DNA of 18,359 nt from positions 1-18,359 of the forward strand of contig CAKQDG010000036.1 in assembly GCA_934219025.1 (NCBI GenBank), given 5' to 3'. Below the pieces are notes generated by a model. That model had not been told where the DNA came from. It saw nothing but the letters and a program-made list of their open reading frames with translations, and ran no database searches. How positions within the stretch are numbered: position 1 is the stretch's first letter; the number at the start of each line of letters is the position of its first letter. Shown piece by piece: positions 5,986-15,832 of the stretch. The position numbers and the translations under genes are program-made. Source of the stretch: an uncultured Prevotella sp. Lineage in GTDB: Bacteria; Bacteroidota; Bacteroidia; Bacteroidales; Bacteroidaceae.

Positions 5986-8900
5986 ATGGAAAAAAGACTA
6001 ACGATGCTGTTGGCCTCGCTATTCCTTTGTCTTGGAATGGCCATGGCTCAGACAGAAGTCTCAGGTACCGTGATATCTCAAGATGATGGCGAGCCAGTTA
6101 TTGGTGCTACCATCAAAGTAAAGGGCACGAATACGGGTGTCGTTACGGATATCGACGGTAAGTTCACTCTGAGTTCCGCAACAGCTAATCCTGTTCTTAC
6201 GATTAGCTATATCGGTATGGAAACTCAGACGGTGAAAGGAAAAAAAGGTATGAAGATTGTACTTAAACCTGAAGATGCGCACCAGATTCAGGAAGTCGTC
6301 GTTACTGGTATTATGAAGCAGGATAAACGTTTATTTACTGGTGCAACAACAAAAATCGATGCCGACAAAACCAAACTTGATGGTGTTGCCGACCTTACTC
6401 GTGGACTTGAAGGACGTGTTGCAGGTGTGCAGCTCGAAAACGTATCCGGTACTTTCGGTACGGCTCCTAAAATCCGCGTGCGCGGTGCTTCGTCAATCTA
6501 TGGTTCGTCAAGCCCGTTGTGGGTTGTCGATGGCGTCATTATGGAAGACGCCGTGAACGTGAGTTCAGACGACCTCTCTTCTGGTGATGCACAGACTCTT
6601 ATCGCAAATGCCATCGCTGGTCTTAACCCTGATGATATCGAGAGCTTCCAGGTGCTGAAGGATGGTTCTGCAACTTCTATCTACGGTGCACGCGCCATGT
6701 CTGGTGTGGTTGTCGTTACAACTAAGAAAGGTAAGGCCGGAAAAAGCTCTATCAACTATACAGGTGAGTTCTCTTATCGCTTGAAGCCAAGCTATAGCAA
6801 CTACAACATCTCTAACTCTCAGGAGCAGATGGGTATCTATAAGGAAATGGCTGCAAAGGGATGGTTGGAGCTCGCTTCTCTGGCTAACAGCTCTACATCT
6901 GGTCTTTATGGTAAGATGTATAACCTCATAACTCAGTATAACGAGTCTAACGGTCAGTTTGGTCTGCCTTATACACAGGCTGCAATGAACGCTTATCTGC
7001 AGCAGGCTGAGTATCGCAACACAGACTGGTTTGACCTGTTGTTCCACAACAACCTTACACAGAACCATTCTGTAAGTGTTTCTACTGGTACAGACAAGGC
7101 CAACCTCTATGCATCTGTATCTGTTTACGATGATCCGGGATGGACCGACCGTAGCGAGGTGCAGCGTTACACTGGCGTGATGAATGCTACTTTCAATCTG
7201 AGCAAGAAACTGAGCGTTACTCTCCGTACTAATGCCAGCTACCGCAAGCAGCAGGCTCCTGGTACTCTGAACCAGAGCGTCGACCCTGTAAGTGGTGCCG
7301 TTAGCCGCGACTTCGATATCAACCCGTTCAGCTATGCATTGAATACATCACGTACTCTGGATCCAAACCAGTCGTACACTCGCAACTATGCTTCATTCAA
7401 TATCTTTGATGAGTTGCAGAACAACTACATTGACATTAATGTGCATGATATAAAGTTCCAGGGCGAAATCGCTTGGAAGCCTATCAAGCATGTTGAGGTG
7501 AATCTCCTTGGCGACTATCGTACGATGCGCTCTTCTCGTGAGCATATCGTAATGAACAACTCTAACCAGGCTGAGGCTTACCGTGCAGGTGTTGACAATC
7601 CTAATATCATGTACAGCAACACTTATCTGTACACTGACCCGGATGTGAAGAATGCTCTTCCTATTTCTGTTATGCCAACCGGCGGTATCAACATTATGGA
7701 CGAGAACTCTGTTACTCAGCTCGACTTCCGTGGAACTGTTCGCTACGACAATACTTGGAACAACACTCACATCTTCAATGCCCTCGCCGGTATGGAGGCT
7801 AACCGCGCCGACTACGACGCTCGCCACGATGAGGAGTATGGTATCGACTACAACAACAGCCGTTTGCAGTCTCTGCCGTATCAGTTCTACAAGCAGGCTA
7901 AAGAGGAAGGCCTTGAGCGCGTGCAGTATTCCAAGTCTTGGAACCGCCGCCTTGCTTACTTCGCTTTCTTGAGCTACTCTTACAAGGGACGCTATACAGC
8001 AAGTGTTACCGGCCGTTATGATGGATCAAACCAGTTGGGACGCTCCACAAGTTCTCGTTGGTTGCCTACATGGAACATTTCAGGTGCATGGAACGCTCAT
8101 GAGGAGGATTGGTTCCGCAACTGGTCTATGGCTCACAAAAACTGGTTGTCTCACGGTACTCTTCGCTTGAGCTACTCTCTCGTGGGTGAGCAGACATCAG
8201 CTTCAAATGCTCTCGCCGTGTTCCGCTCTGGTATCATGTGGCGTCCGCAGGGCGACCAGCAGGAAAGCTACATCTATCTTTCACAACTTGCCAACTCTGA
8301 TTTGACTTACGAGAAGAAGAAGGAGTTTAACATCGGTGTTGATCTCGGTTTCCTGAACAACCGCTTGAACTTGACATCTGATTTCTACTGGCGTAACAAC
8401 TACGATCTGATGGGTTATGTAAATACTCCTGGTGCAGGTGGTGAAATCCGCAAGTTCGCCAATGTGGCATCTATGAAGTCGCACGGTCTTGAGGCTACGA
8501 TATCTTCACAGAATATCAGAACGAAGAACTTTGACTGGTCTACCGACTTGACATATGCTTATACCAAGACTGAGATTACTGATGTGCTCTCGCAGGCTAA
8601 CGTTATTGGTCTTGTATACAACTCCGGTTCTAACATCCGCACGGGCTATCCGCACCGTTCGTTGTTCTCAATACCGTTCGTAGGTCTTAACGACGAGGGT
8701 ATTCCTCAGATTATCAACGAGAAGGGTGAGGTTACTACAACCGATATCAACTTCCAGGAGTATCAGAATCTTGGCTTCCTGAAGTATGAAGGACCGACCG
8801 AGCCTACAATGAACGGTGGTCTCAACAATACTTTGAGATACAAGAACTGGCGCTTGAACATCTTCGTTACTTATTCTTTCGGTAACAAGATTCGTCTCGA

Positions 8901-9318
8901 CCAGGTGTTCTCTTCAAGCTACTCTGATATGTCGGCTATGCCTAAGGAGTTCAAAAACCGTTGGGTTATGCCGGGCGACGAGAAGATTACTTCTATCCCT
9001 GCTATCGCCAGTGTACGCCAGTACTACAACGACACTCAGTTGAGCTATGCTTACAATGCATACAACTACTCAACAGCGCGTGTTGCTGACGGTGGATTTA
9101 TCCGCTTGAAGGATGTTTCCCTGACATACGACGTGCCTCGCTCATTCTTGGCAAAAATCGGTCTGTCTACTGCAGCTATCAAGCTTGACGCTACAAACCT
9201 CTGTTTGCTGTATGCTGACGACAAGTTGAATGGTCAGGATCCTGAGTTCGTAAACTCTGGTGGTGTGGCAACTCCTTTGTCAAAGCAGTTCACGCTTACC
9301 GTTCGCCTCGGTCTTTAA
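5986..9318 (+). CDS. SusC/RagA-type TonB-dependent outer membrane transporter
   Basis: This 1110-residue protein has a Sec signal peptide (cleavage likely after A21), then a carboxypeptidase-regulatory-like beta domain (about 24-95; VIGATIKVKGT is diagnostic), a TonB-box-like EVVVTG (103-108), a plug domain (about 113-250, including IRVRGASSIYG and LWVVDGV), and a long beta-barrel ending in aromatic-rich strands. There is no N-terminal STN domain, so direct sigma signalling is not expected. Family knowledge: SusC-type barrels import oligosaccharides or peptides across the outer membrane using TonB energy, with the SusD partner acting as a lid. The next gene is that partner, 49 bp downstream. 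The spacer contains the palindrome ACAAAATTTTGT (9328-9339). The neighbouring peptidases favour a peptide substrate, as for RagAB, but this is inference. Confidence 0.96.
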   Translation: MEKRLTMLLASLFLCLGMAMAQTEVSGTVISQDDGEPVIGATIKVKGTNTGVVTDIDGKFTLSSATANPVLTISYIGMETQTVKGKKGMKIVLKPEDAHQIQEVVVTGIMKQDKRLFTGATTKIDADKTKLDGVADLTRGLEGRVAGVQLENVSGTFGTAPKIRVRGASSIYGSSSPLWVVDGVIMEDAVNVSSDDLSSGDAQTLIANAIAGLNPDDIESFQVLKDGSATSIYGARAMSGVVVVTTKKGKAGKSSINYTGEFSYRLKPSYSNYNISNSQEQMGIYKEMAAKGWLELASLANSSTSGLYGKMYNLITQYNESNGQFGLPYTQAAMNAYLQQAEYRNTDWFDLLFHNNLTQNHSVSVSTGTDKANLYASVSVYDDPGWTDRSEVQRYTGVMNATFNLSKKLSVTLRTNASYRKQQAPGTLNQSVDPVSGAVSRDFDINPFSYALNTSRTLDPNQSYTRNYASFNIFDELQNNYIDINVHDIKFQGEIAWKPIKHVEVNLLGDYRTMRSSREHIVMNNSNQAEAYRAGVDNPNIMYSNTYLYTDPDVKNALPISVMPTGGINIMDENSVTQLDFRGTVRYDNTWNNTHIFNALAGMEANRADYDARHDEEYGIDYNNSRLQSLPYQFYKQAKEEGLERVQYSKSWNRRLAYFAFLSYSYKGRYTASVTGRYDGSNQLGRSTSSRWLPTWNISGAWNAHEEDWFRNWSMAHKNWLSHGTLRLSYSLVGEQTSASNALAVFRSGIMWRPQGDQQESYIYLSQLANSDLTYEKKKEFNIGVDLGFLNNRLNLTSDFYWRNNYDLMGYVNTPGAGGEIRKFANVASMKSHGLEATISSQNIRTKNFDWSTDLTYAYTKTEITDVLSQANVIGLVYNSGSNIRTGYPHRSLFSIPFVGLNDEGIPQIINEKGEVTTTDINFQEYQNLGFLKYEGPTEPTMNGGLNNTLRYKNWRLNIFVTYSFGNKIRLDQVFSSSYSDMSAMPKEFKNRWVMPGDEKITSIPAIASVRQYYNDTQLSYAYNAYNYSTARVADGGFIRLKDVSLTYDVPRSFLAKIGLSTAAIKLDATNLCLLYADDKLNGQDPEFVNSGGVATPLSKQFTLTVRLGL

Positions 9319-9367
9319 TTGTGTGAGACAAAATTTTGTTTAGATTCAAAAAATAGAAGGATTAAAT

Positions 9368-11140
9368 ATGAAATCATATAAATATAAGGTAATGGCTCTT
9401 GGCGTCGCTCTTGCTGGACTGGCTTCTTGCAGCGACAGCTTTCTTGACAAAGTGCCTGATGAGCGTACCGAAATCAATACTGAAGACAAGGTTATAAGCT
9501 TGCTCGTGTCGGCTTATCCTGAATCTTCTCCATCTTGGGTAGGCGAGATTTCTGGCGACAACTTGATTGACAACCTCTCGCCGCACCTCCCGACAAGTCC
9601 GGATGACAAGCAGACTCTGTCTCACTATAACTATGGGTCATACACAAAGTGGGATGACGAGATGTTCAAGTTTGAACCGGCTTCAAATGCTACTTACAGC
9701 GCACAGGACTCTCCTGGTGCTTTGTGGGGCAGTTATTACAGCTCTATTGCAACAGTAAATCAGGCTCTTGCCGGCGTAGACAGAGTTGCACCAGACGGAA
9801 ACTATTCAGAAAAGTTGAAGGCAGCTAAGGGCGAGGCTCTTCTGCTTCGTGCATACGACCATTTTATGCTTGTTAATATTTTCGCTCAGGCATACAAGAA
9901 CGAAGAGGCAAGCAAGAAGGATGTTGGTGTGCCGTATGTTACAGAGATTGAGGATGTCGTTTCAAAGAAATACGACCGTATCAATGTGGACAGCGTATAT
10001 AAGCTGATTGGCAAGGATCTTGAGGAAGGTCTTAAGCTCATAAGCGACGTGAACTTCACTACTGCGCCTAAGTATCACTTCAATACAAATGCTGCTCACG
10101 CTTTTGCTGCTCGCTATTATCTCTATAAGCGCGATTACAATAAGGTTATCGAGCATGCCAATGCTGTTCTCGGTACAGACTCAACGAGTGTGCAGTCGAT
10201 GATTATGGATATGTCGCAGTTTGACGGATGTTCTTCTGTAAAGGATTATGCCCTTATATGGTGTAGCCCTGACCAGAACTCTAACTTGATGCTTCTCAAC
10301 ACTTATTCGTTGATGGCGCGTCGTGCATTTGGTTACCGCTATTCTTTGGCTGGTCCTAAAGCAAGTCAGGTTATGATGTATTCCCGCAGTAGTCTGCTCT
10401 GGAGTGGTTATCCTTGCCCTGCTCAGGCAATGGTGAGCGGTCAGTTGCTTTCATCAAGCTCTCACGACTACGGAATCTTCTCTGCCAAGGCTTACGAGCA
10501 GTTCCAGTACACTGATAAGGTCTCTGGTATTGGATATGTGCATGTTATAGAGCGCCCGTTCACGGCAAACCGCCTGTTGTTGGAGCGTGCCGAGGCTGAA
10601 ACAATGCTCGGCAGATATGAAGCTGCGTCAAATGATTTGCGTTGGTACTGGAACTGTACTCTTAACTCACTTGACAAAAAGTCATATAGCTTGTATGTTA
10701 CTACAGGATACACAAAGTTCCTGACTGATGCTCTGTTGAAGAGATATTTCACTTATGCTGAGGATAACGAGGGTAATATTTCTGCAAGCGTAAGCCCTAA
10801 CTGTCAGAAGGACTGGAACTTCACACAGAATATGAGTCCTGACTATATCGTTCCGGCAGAGGCTGTGCCTTACATGAACTGTATCAATACTTTCCGCCGC
10901 TACGAGATGGCATTCGAGGGAGTTCGTTTCTTCGACCTCAAGCGTTGGGGTATGGAATACACTCACGAGGTCGGTATAAATTCTGACAAGTATACTTTGA
11001 AGTGGAACGACAAGCGTCGTGCTATTGAAGTGCCATGGGAGGCATTGTCTGCAGGTATGGACACTTCTCGCCCGGAGGAGAGCGCAAGCGGTGCAAATGC
11101 CAACCTCTCTATCTCAAAGGATTGCTATGTAATTAAATAA
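9368..11140 (+). CDS. SusD/RagB-type nutrient-binding lipoprotein
   Basis: The 590-residue product begins with a lipoprotein signal peptide (LASC, C21) followed by SDSFLDKVPDE, a typical mature SusD N-terminus. Features of the family include the helical segment with G-E-A-x-x-L-R-A-Y (about 156-164), the L-L-L-E-R-A-E-A stretch of the TPR-like scaffold, and near the C-terminus the R-x-F-E-M-A-F-E-G-x-R-F-F-D-L-K-R-W motif of RagB/SusD proteins. It should sit on the outer leaflet of the outer membrane and close over the SusC barrel. AGAAGG lies seven bases before the ATG, giving a well-marked start. It is co-transcribed with the transporter gene; the next gene follows within 18 bases. Confidence 0.95.
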   Translation: MKSYKYKVMALGVALAGLASCSDSFLDKVPDERTEINTEDKVISLLVSAYPESSPSWVGEISGDNLIDNLSPHLPTSPDDKQTLSHYNYGSYTKWDDEMFKFEPASNATYSAQDSPGALWGSYYSSIATVNQALAGVDRVAPDGNYSEKLKAAKGEALLLRAYDHFMLVNIFAQAYKNEEASKKDVGVPYVTEIEDVVSKKYDRINVDSVYKLIGKDLEEGLKLISDVNFTTAPKYHFNTNAAHAFAARYYLYKRDYNKVIEHANAVLGTDSTSVQSMIMDMSQFDGCSSVKDYALIWCSPDQNSNLMLLNTYSLMARRAFGYRYSLAGPKASQVMMYSRSSLLWSGYPCPAQAMVSGQLLSSSSHDYGIFSAKAYEQFQYTDKVSGIGYVHVIERPFTANRLLLERAEAETMLGRYEAASNDLRWYWNCTLNSLDKKSYSLYVTTGYTKFLTDALLKRYFTYAEDNEGNISASVSPNCQKDWNFTQNMSPDYIVPAEAVPYMNCINTFRRYEMAFEGVRFFDLKRWGMEYTHEVGINSDKYTLKWNDKRRAIEVPWEALSAGMDTSRPEESASGANANLSISKDCYVIK

Positions 11141-11158
11141 TTGGAGGAGGATATGAAT

Positions 11159-12379
11159 ATGAAGTTTAATTTAAAGACATTATTGTTTGCTGTTGTTGCC
11201 ATTGTTGCTGCTGGATTTTCTTCCTGCTCCGACGATGACTTTACAAGCACGATTTTCGATACTGATCCTCGTCAGGATTATTTGGACAAGACTCAGTTTA
11301 CTTTCCCTCTCGACACTTTCGTGAAGAAGGAATTTCTCGAGCCTTATAATGTGAAGTTCAACTATAAGTTCGAGGATAAGGCTTCTGATATGCAGAAGAA
11401 CCTTACTCCGGCGTCTTATGACAAGAGTGTTGACCTCGCTGTATTGACGAAATATCTGTGGTATGACGTTTACAAGGATTTGGCTGGTGAGGCGTTCTTG
11501 AAGAAAAACAGTCCGCGTATCATCAATATTACTGGTTCGAAGAACTATAATGTGTCTCAGGGTACTGAAACTCTCGGTGATGCAAGCTCGGGTGTAAAGA
11601 TTAACCTTTACAATGTGAATAACCTTGATGTGAATAATATCGATGTTATGAATGAGTATTGCTTCAAGACAATGCACCATGAGTTTGCGCATATTCTTGA
11701 CCAGAAGCATCTGCATTACCAGAAGTTCAATGTTATTTCTGCAAGTCTGTATGATGCCACAGGTTGGAGCGATGCTGCCGACTCTTTGAAGGCTGGTTCA
11801 GGTTTTGTTACTCCTTATGCTTCAAGTGCCGTTAATGAGGACTGGGCAGAGTCGTTTGCAAACTATGTTACAATGGACTCCCTAAAATGGAAGCAAAAAC
11901 TTGCCTCTGCAGAATACGAGTGGGAAGAGATTGACTGTAATTCGGAGGAGGATTATACAAAATTGTTGACTCCGGGTTGTAATAAGGATACTATCGGTTA
12001 TTTCAAGGCACCAAAGTCTGGTAGCAACTACAAGATTTACCGTCGTGTATGTCTTCGTGACGCAAACGGATATGTCATTCTTGATGCCAACGGACAACCG
12101 CAGTGGCAACATGTGTCTGGTGTGAACGGACGTGAGATTATACTGCAGAAGGTTGATCTTGTGCGCCAGTATTTGAAGGAGTATTATGATATTGACCTCG
12201 ATGCTCTGCGCAAGATGGTTCAGTCTCGTACGTATGTAACGGATGCTGACGGCAAATTTATACTTAACAATGGTAGTTTGGTCAACAAGCTGACTTCTAT
12301 TCAGGAGTCTGGCAAGACTTTGATTGACGAGCTTCGTGATGAGGTAAATAAATATAAGGAACTTCAGGAAACAAAATAA
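11159..12379 (+). CDS. SusCD-associated zinc-metallohydrolase lipoprotein
   Basis: This product of about 406 residues has a lipoprotein signal (F-S-S-C, C23) and one HExxH motif, HEFAH (174-178), followed by N-E-D-W-A-E about 50 residues later (E231 or E227), which fits a gluzincin-type third ligand. It matches the family described as substrate-import-associated zinc metallohydrolase lipoproteins, found next to SusC/SusD pairs. Hydrolysis of peptides at the cell surface is the likely role but has not been shown for the family as far as I know. Start choice: a GGAGGAGG at 11143-11150 lies eight bases before the ATG at 11159; the ATG at 11153 is only two bases away, and the TTG at 11141 overlaps the ribosome site. 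All three share one frame. Confidence 0.87.
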   Translation: MKFNLKTLLFAVVAIVAAGFSSCSDDDFTSTIFDTDPRQDYLDKTQFTFPLDTFVKKEFLEPYNVKFNYKFEDKASDMQKNLTPASYDKSVDLAVLTKYLWYDVYKDLAGEAFLKKNSPRIINITGSKNYNVSQGTETLGDASSGVKINLYNVNNLDVNNIDVMNEYCFKTMHHEFAHILDQKHLHYQKFNVISASLYDATGWSDAADSLKAGSGFVTPYASSAVNEDWAESFANYVTMDSLKWKQKLASAEYEWEEIDCNSEEDYTKLLTPGCNKDTIGYFKAPKSGSNYKIYRRVCLRDANGYVILDANGQPQWQHVSGVNGREIILQKVDLVRQYLKEYYDIDLDALRKMVQSRTYVTDADGKFILNNGSLVNKLTSIQESGKTLIDELRDEVNKYKELQETK

Positions 12380-12389
12380 CGAATAAATT

Positions 12390-13775
12390 ATGAATAAGAT
12401 ATTATCATTAGCTCTCCTTTGCTCTGCGGCACTCTCTTTTACAGCTTGTGTCAATGAGGAGGATGACTTGTTCGACAAGAGTGCAGCCGAGCGCTTGAAC
12501 GAGGCGAGTGCTCTTTACTCGCAGCGCTTGATGGCTTCGCCTAACGGATGGGCTGTGCAGCTCTATCCTACGACACAGGATGAGGCTCCTTTCGGAAATG
12601 GTTATCTCTTGATGTTACGTTTCAACAAGGATAAGTCGGTTGACGCTTCGATGAATAACTTTATGTCTGGTAACAAATATCTCTCTTCCAAATCATCATG
12701 GGATGTAATTACCGACAACGGTCCGGTTTTGTCTTTCAATACCTATAGCCCCGTTATTCATGCCTTCTCTAATCCTGAGAATATACCTTCTTCTGGAACA
12801 GGAACCTCTACAGGCGGTTCTAAAGACGATAATAAATCTGAAGACGTAACAGGTACAGGTATCGGCGGTGACTATGAGTTTGTCATTGTGGATGCCCCGG
12901 AGGATGCTTCGTATATGATGCTGAAAGGAAAGAAGCGTGGAACTTACAACTTGCTTACTCCTGTTGCAGAGGGCATTGACTATGAAGATTATCTGGCAGA
13001 CGTAAAGGCGTTCCAGAACAAGATGTTCTCAACATCCAACCCTTCTAACGACTACTATCACAGAGGCGACAGCGTGTTCGTGTTTGCCGACGGTAACACC
13101 GGTGTGCCGGCTATCTACCCTTATGGCACAGACCGCGTGGTTTCTTCGTTCTTCAATCCGTTCCTGATAACAAAGCGCGGCGAGGACTATTATCTGCGCT
13201 TCCGCGATGCTTATACTGAGAGTGACGTTACGGTACAGGATTTTAAGTATGACAAGGAGAAGGACGTGTTCCAGAGTGTAGAAAACGAGAACTATTATAT
13301 CTGTGGTGATACTGCTTCGCTTTTCTTCAACAAGGCATTGCTGACGGATGGCAGACAATGGAAGATGAACACGACAAAATCGAATATGTCAGATAAGATG
13401 TATACGATATTCAACTCAATGAAAAATGATTTCAAGTCTAAAGGCTTTAATTTCAGTGCTGTACGATTTATGCGTAAGAGCACGGATGCAAATTCTTCTG
13501 ATTTGTTATTGCTTGTTGACTATAAAGCTGGAAGCACAAATAGTACTGCAACGTTCAATTTCACACTTAATTCCGATAGTGAGAATTGCAACTTTACTTA
13601 TACAGGATGTGACAGCAATGTACAGAATATGCTTAATATGATGCCGGCACTGCAGGAATTCATTAATGTAGTGTCAAGTATGAAGGCTTCTGCAAATGTT
13701 ACTCTGTTCGACTTGTCTTCAATGAAGTTCACTCTGAACTCCGACAATGATGTTTGGTATATCGTATCTCTGTAA
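12390..13775 (+). CDS. DUF4302-type lipoprotein
   Basis: The 461-residue protein has a lipoprotein signal (FTAC, C20) and an acidic mature N-terminus (VNEEDDLFD). Its N-terminal S-P-N-G-W-A-V-Q-L-Y-P stretch (about 50-60), followed by hydrophobic strands, is what I associate with DUF4302 proteins, which accompany SusCD plus HExxH lipoprotein clusters. No catalytic motif is visible. A Ser/Gly/Thr/Asp-rich low-complexity linker occurs around residues 133-160 and probably separates two folded parts. The gene starts 10 bases after the previous stop without a clear Shine-Dalgarno sequence, which suggests co-transcription. A surface-binding accessory role in the same uptake complex is inferred from context only. 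Confidence 0.8.
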   Translation: MNKILSLALLCSAALSFTACVNEEDDLFDKSAAERLNEASALYSQRLMASPNGWAVQLYPTTQDEAPFGNGYLLMLRFNKDKSVDASMNNFMSGNKYLSSKSSWDVITDNGPVLSFNTYSPVIHAFSNPENIPSSGTGTSTGGSKDDNKSEDVTGTGIGGDYEFVIVDAPEDASYMMLKGKKRGTYNLLTPVAEGIDYEDYLADVKAFQNKMFSTSNPSNDYYHRGDSVFVFADGNTGVPAIYPYGTDRVVSSFFNPFLITKRGEDYYLRFRDAYTESDVTVQDFKYDKEKDVFQSVENENYYICGDTASLFFNKALLTDGRQWKMNTTKSNMSDKMYTIFNSMKNDFKSKGFNFSAVRFMRKSTDANSSDLLLLVDYKAGSTNSTATFNFTLNSDSENCNFTYTGCDSNVQNMLNMMPALQEFINVVSSMKASANVTLFDLSSMKFTLNSDNDVWYIVSL

Positions 13776-13885
13776 AGGAGGCTGTGGGTTTTCTCACTAT
13801 TAATAAAAAGAGTAACGTATATCATAAAAAAGGGTATCGCTTATTTATAAAACAAGAATATTGTTTCACTATAAAATAAATTATT

Positions 13886-15586
13886 ATGAAGAAAAATGTT
13901 TTACTTACATCAGCAATGGCATTTGCTTGCGCAGGTGCATTTGCTCAGTCTGCAGACTTGCAGGCAAACAAAATGGTGAAGTTTGACTTTCAGAAGAATT
14001 TGCAAGTATCTTCGAATGTATTAGGCGCTGGCAAGATAGCAAAGGCTCCTATGCGTTCTTCTGCAGACGGTGTGAGATATACTCGTCCGGAAGGTTCGCT
14101 CTGGTTGGGCCTTTCTGCAGATTTGATGGGATATAGCGCAAGTGTTGCTATTGTTCCGGCATATCGTGAGGTTGTGTTCACGAATGCTTCAACTGTGGCT
14201 GGAACAAAGTGGTATTCTCAAACTGAGACTGGACTTGCAGATGCTTCTAAGTATGCTGACGAGAACAACAATTACCATGCGTCTTATCCGGTAAGCTTCT
14301 CACAGAATGCTTGGTTCTATGCTCCTGTCTTGGCTTCGGCTGACGGCAAGACTCAGTTCACTTTGGGAGAATGGAATACAAAAGGTGGTGCTGTAGGTAC
14401 TGCGAATATTGGTCCTTTGAGCCCGACAGACCATAATCTTGACGGATATACTTTCGCTCAGAGTGGATTCGGTGCCAACAGTTATTTTTTGGGAACTGGT
14501 AGTCTGAAGAGTGGAAGCTTTGCAGGATATACTCTTACGGGCTTTATGAATTTCTATCCGGCTCCTATGGCACCGCTGTATGTAGAGGATGTTCACCTTG
14601 CTGCATATTCATCTGTTGCTACTCCAATAAAGGATGGTCAGACTCTGACTCTTACTTTCTATGGCGTTACAACTGGTGAGGACGGCAAGACTCAGGTAGA
14701 TGCAAATAACATTATCGGCAAGATGACTGCAACTGCAACTGATTATTCTATGGTTCAGCAGGGTACATCTCAGTATACTTCTACCGGTAATATCTATGTT
14801 GGTGGTCTTACGTTTACTGCCAAGGGTACTGATGTGTTCGGTAATCCTACAACCGAGCCTATCGTGCTCAATCAGCCATATTGCATCGTGATGGACGGTC
14901 TTGCTCAGGACGGTCTTGATATAGCTTTTGTTGGCTATGAGGCAAACACAGAGGATGTTGAATCTTCTAATACCGGTATGGCTGTGTCAAATGCAGCCGG
15001 CGATGCAACAATCATTTCATACCAGGGCGGTAATGTTCTTATGGGCTACAACTTCACAGGTGGTTTTGACTATATCGAGCCGATGGAGACAGCTTATTTC
15101 TCAGATGGCAGTACCGCTGGTGACATTAACGTGTTGAAGGTTTCTGCTGATGGCAAGACTGTTACAAATGCTGGCTATGAGTCTGCAAACTATGCCATCT
15201 TGAACACTGCTTTCGAGTGGTATGACGAGAATGGTACAGAGCAGTACAGCATTGCTATGCCGGATTGGGTTGAGTCTTATAGTGTTGAAGCTGTAGAGGA
15301 TAATGACGGTGAATATATGCTGATCCCTCAGTGTGAGGCTTTGCCTGATGGTGTTAAGGGTCGTGCTGCGAAGGTTTATATGTCAGGTAAGGGCTACGGT
15401 TCAGAAACACCTCTCTATATTCTTCAGGGTGATGCAACCAAAGATGAAGCTGTTGATGGAATCCAGGGCGTGGAGAACGTGAAGACTGTAAGCAACAGCC
15501 GCACTTACAACCTCGCAGGTCAGCAGGTTGGCAAGGACTTCAAGGGTATTGTTGTTAAGGATGGCAAGAAGTTCCTGAAGAAGTAA
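13886..15586 (+). CDS. Secreted protein of unknown function with C-terminal tail domain
   Basis: I do not recognise a functional family in this 566-residue protein. It has a Sec signal peptide (K-K at 2-3, cleavage likely after A20 before QSADL), a long region rich in Gly, Thr, Ser, Asn and aromatic residues that looks beta-rich, and few charged motifs; no catalytic signature was found. The last 28 residues (539-566) contain YNLAGQQVG, then K-G-I-V-V-x-D-G-K-K and a basic end. Nearly the same tail closes the next gene's product, and it resembles a short type IX-like sorting domain. The gene lies 110 bases after the DUF4302 gene, with no terminator or clear promoter seen in between, so read-through from the operon is plausible. 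Confidence 0.82.
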   Translation: MKKNVLLTSAMAFACAGAFAQSADLQANKMVKFDFQKNLQVSSNVLGAGKIAKAPMRSSADGVRYTRPEGSLWLGLSADLMGYSASVAIVPAYREVVFTNASTVAGTKWYSQTETGLADASKYADENNNYHASYPVSFSQNAWFYAPVLASADGKTQFTLGEWNTKGGAVGTANIGPLSPTDHNLDGYTFAQSGFGANSYFLGTGSLKSGSFAGYTLTGFMNFYPAPMAPLYVEDVHLAAYSSVATPIKDGQTLTLTFYGVTTGEDGKTQVDANNIIGKMTATATDYSMVQQGTSQYTSTGNIYVGGLTFTAKGTDVFGNPTTEPIVLNQPYCIVMDGLAQDGLDIAFVGYEANTEDVESSNTGMAVSNAAGDATIISYQGGNVLMGYNFTGGFDYIEPMETAYFSDGSTAGDINVLKVSADGKTVTNAGYESANYAILNTAFEWYDENGTEQYSIAMPDWVESYSVEAVEDNDGEYMLIPQCEALPDGVKGRAAKVYMSGKGYGSETPLYILQGDATKDEAVDGIQGVENVKTVSNSRTYNLAGQQVGKDFKGIVVKDGKKFLKK

Positions 15587-15648
15587 TCTTGATATCAGTT
15601 TGGCCGAGTGCTGATTCTTTTGCACTTTGGGCAATATAATAAAGAAGG

Positions 15649-15690
15649 GTCGCAATTTCGTGTTTTGAAATTGCGACTTTTCTTTTTCTT
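15649..15690 (+). terminator. Intrinsic terminator after the unknown secreted protein
   Basis: GTCGCAATTTC (15649-15659) and GAAATTGCGAC (15667-15677) form a perfect 11-bp stem with a 7-base loop, followed at once by a T-rich run (15678-15689). It lies about 60 bases after the stop codon at 15586 and should separate this transcript from the M6 protease gene. Confidence 0.87.
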
Positions 15691-15757
15691 ATATGTTTGG
15701 TTTCTAAAACTTTGATAAATATTTGTCGTAAATGGTGTGGGGTAAGATAAATGTTCG

Positions 15758-15765
15758 TATATTTG
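15758..15765 (+). promoter_or_regulatory. Promoter -7 box for the M6 protease gene
   Basis: TATATTTG matches the Bacteroidetes -7 box. The -33 region is weak (TGTG at 15736-15739, 18 bp upstream). It lies after a terminator and about 70 bases before the ATG at 15833, the place expected for an independent promoter. Confidence 0.5.
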
Positions 15766-15832
15766 CAATGTGTATTTATGACAATCTGAAAAGTGTTTGT
15801 GTTTTTTTGAATAATATATAAATAAAAGAAAT

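Noticed and set aside
11141..11158. TTG start for the zinc metallohydrolase
   Set aside because: The TTG overlaps the GGAGGAGG ribosome site, and the ATG at 11159 has correct spacing and begins the signal peptide.
11882..12478. 198-codon minus-strand open frame
   Set aside because: It is antisense to the metallohydrolase and DUF4302 genes and shows no recognisable domain.
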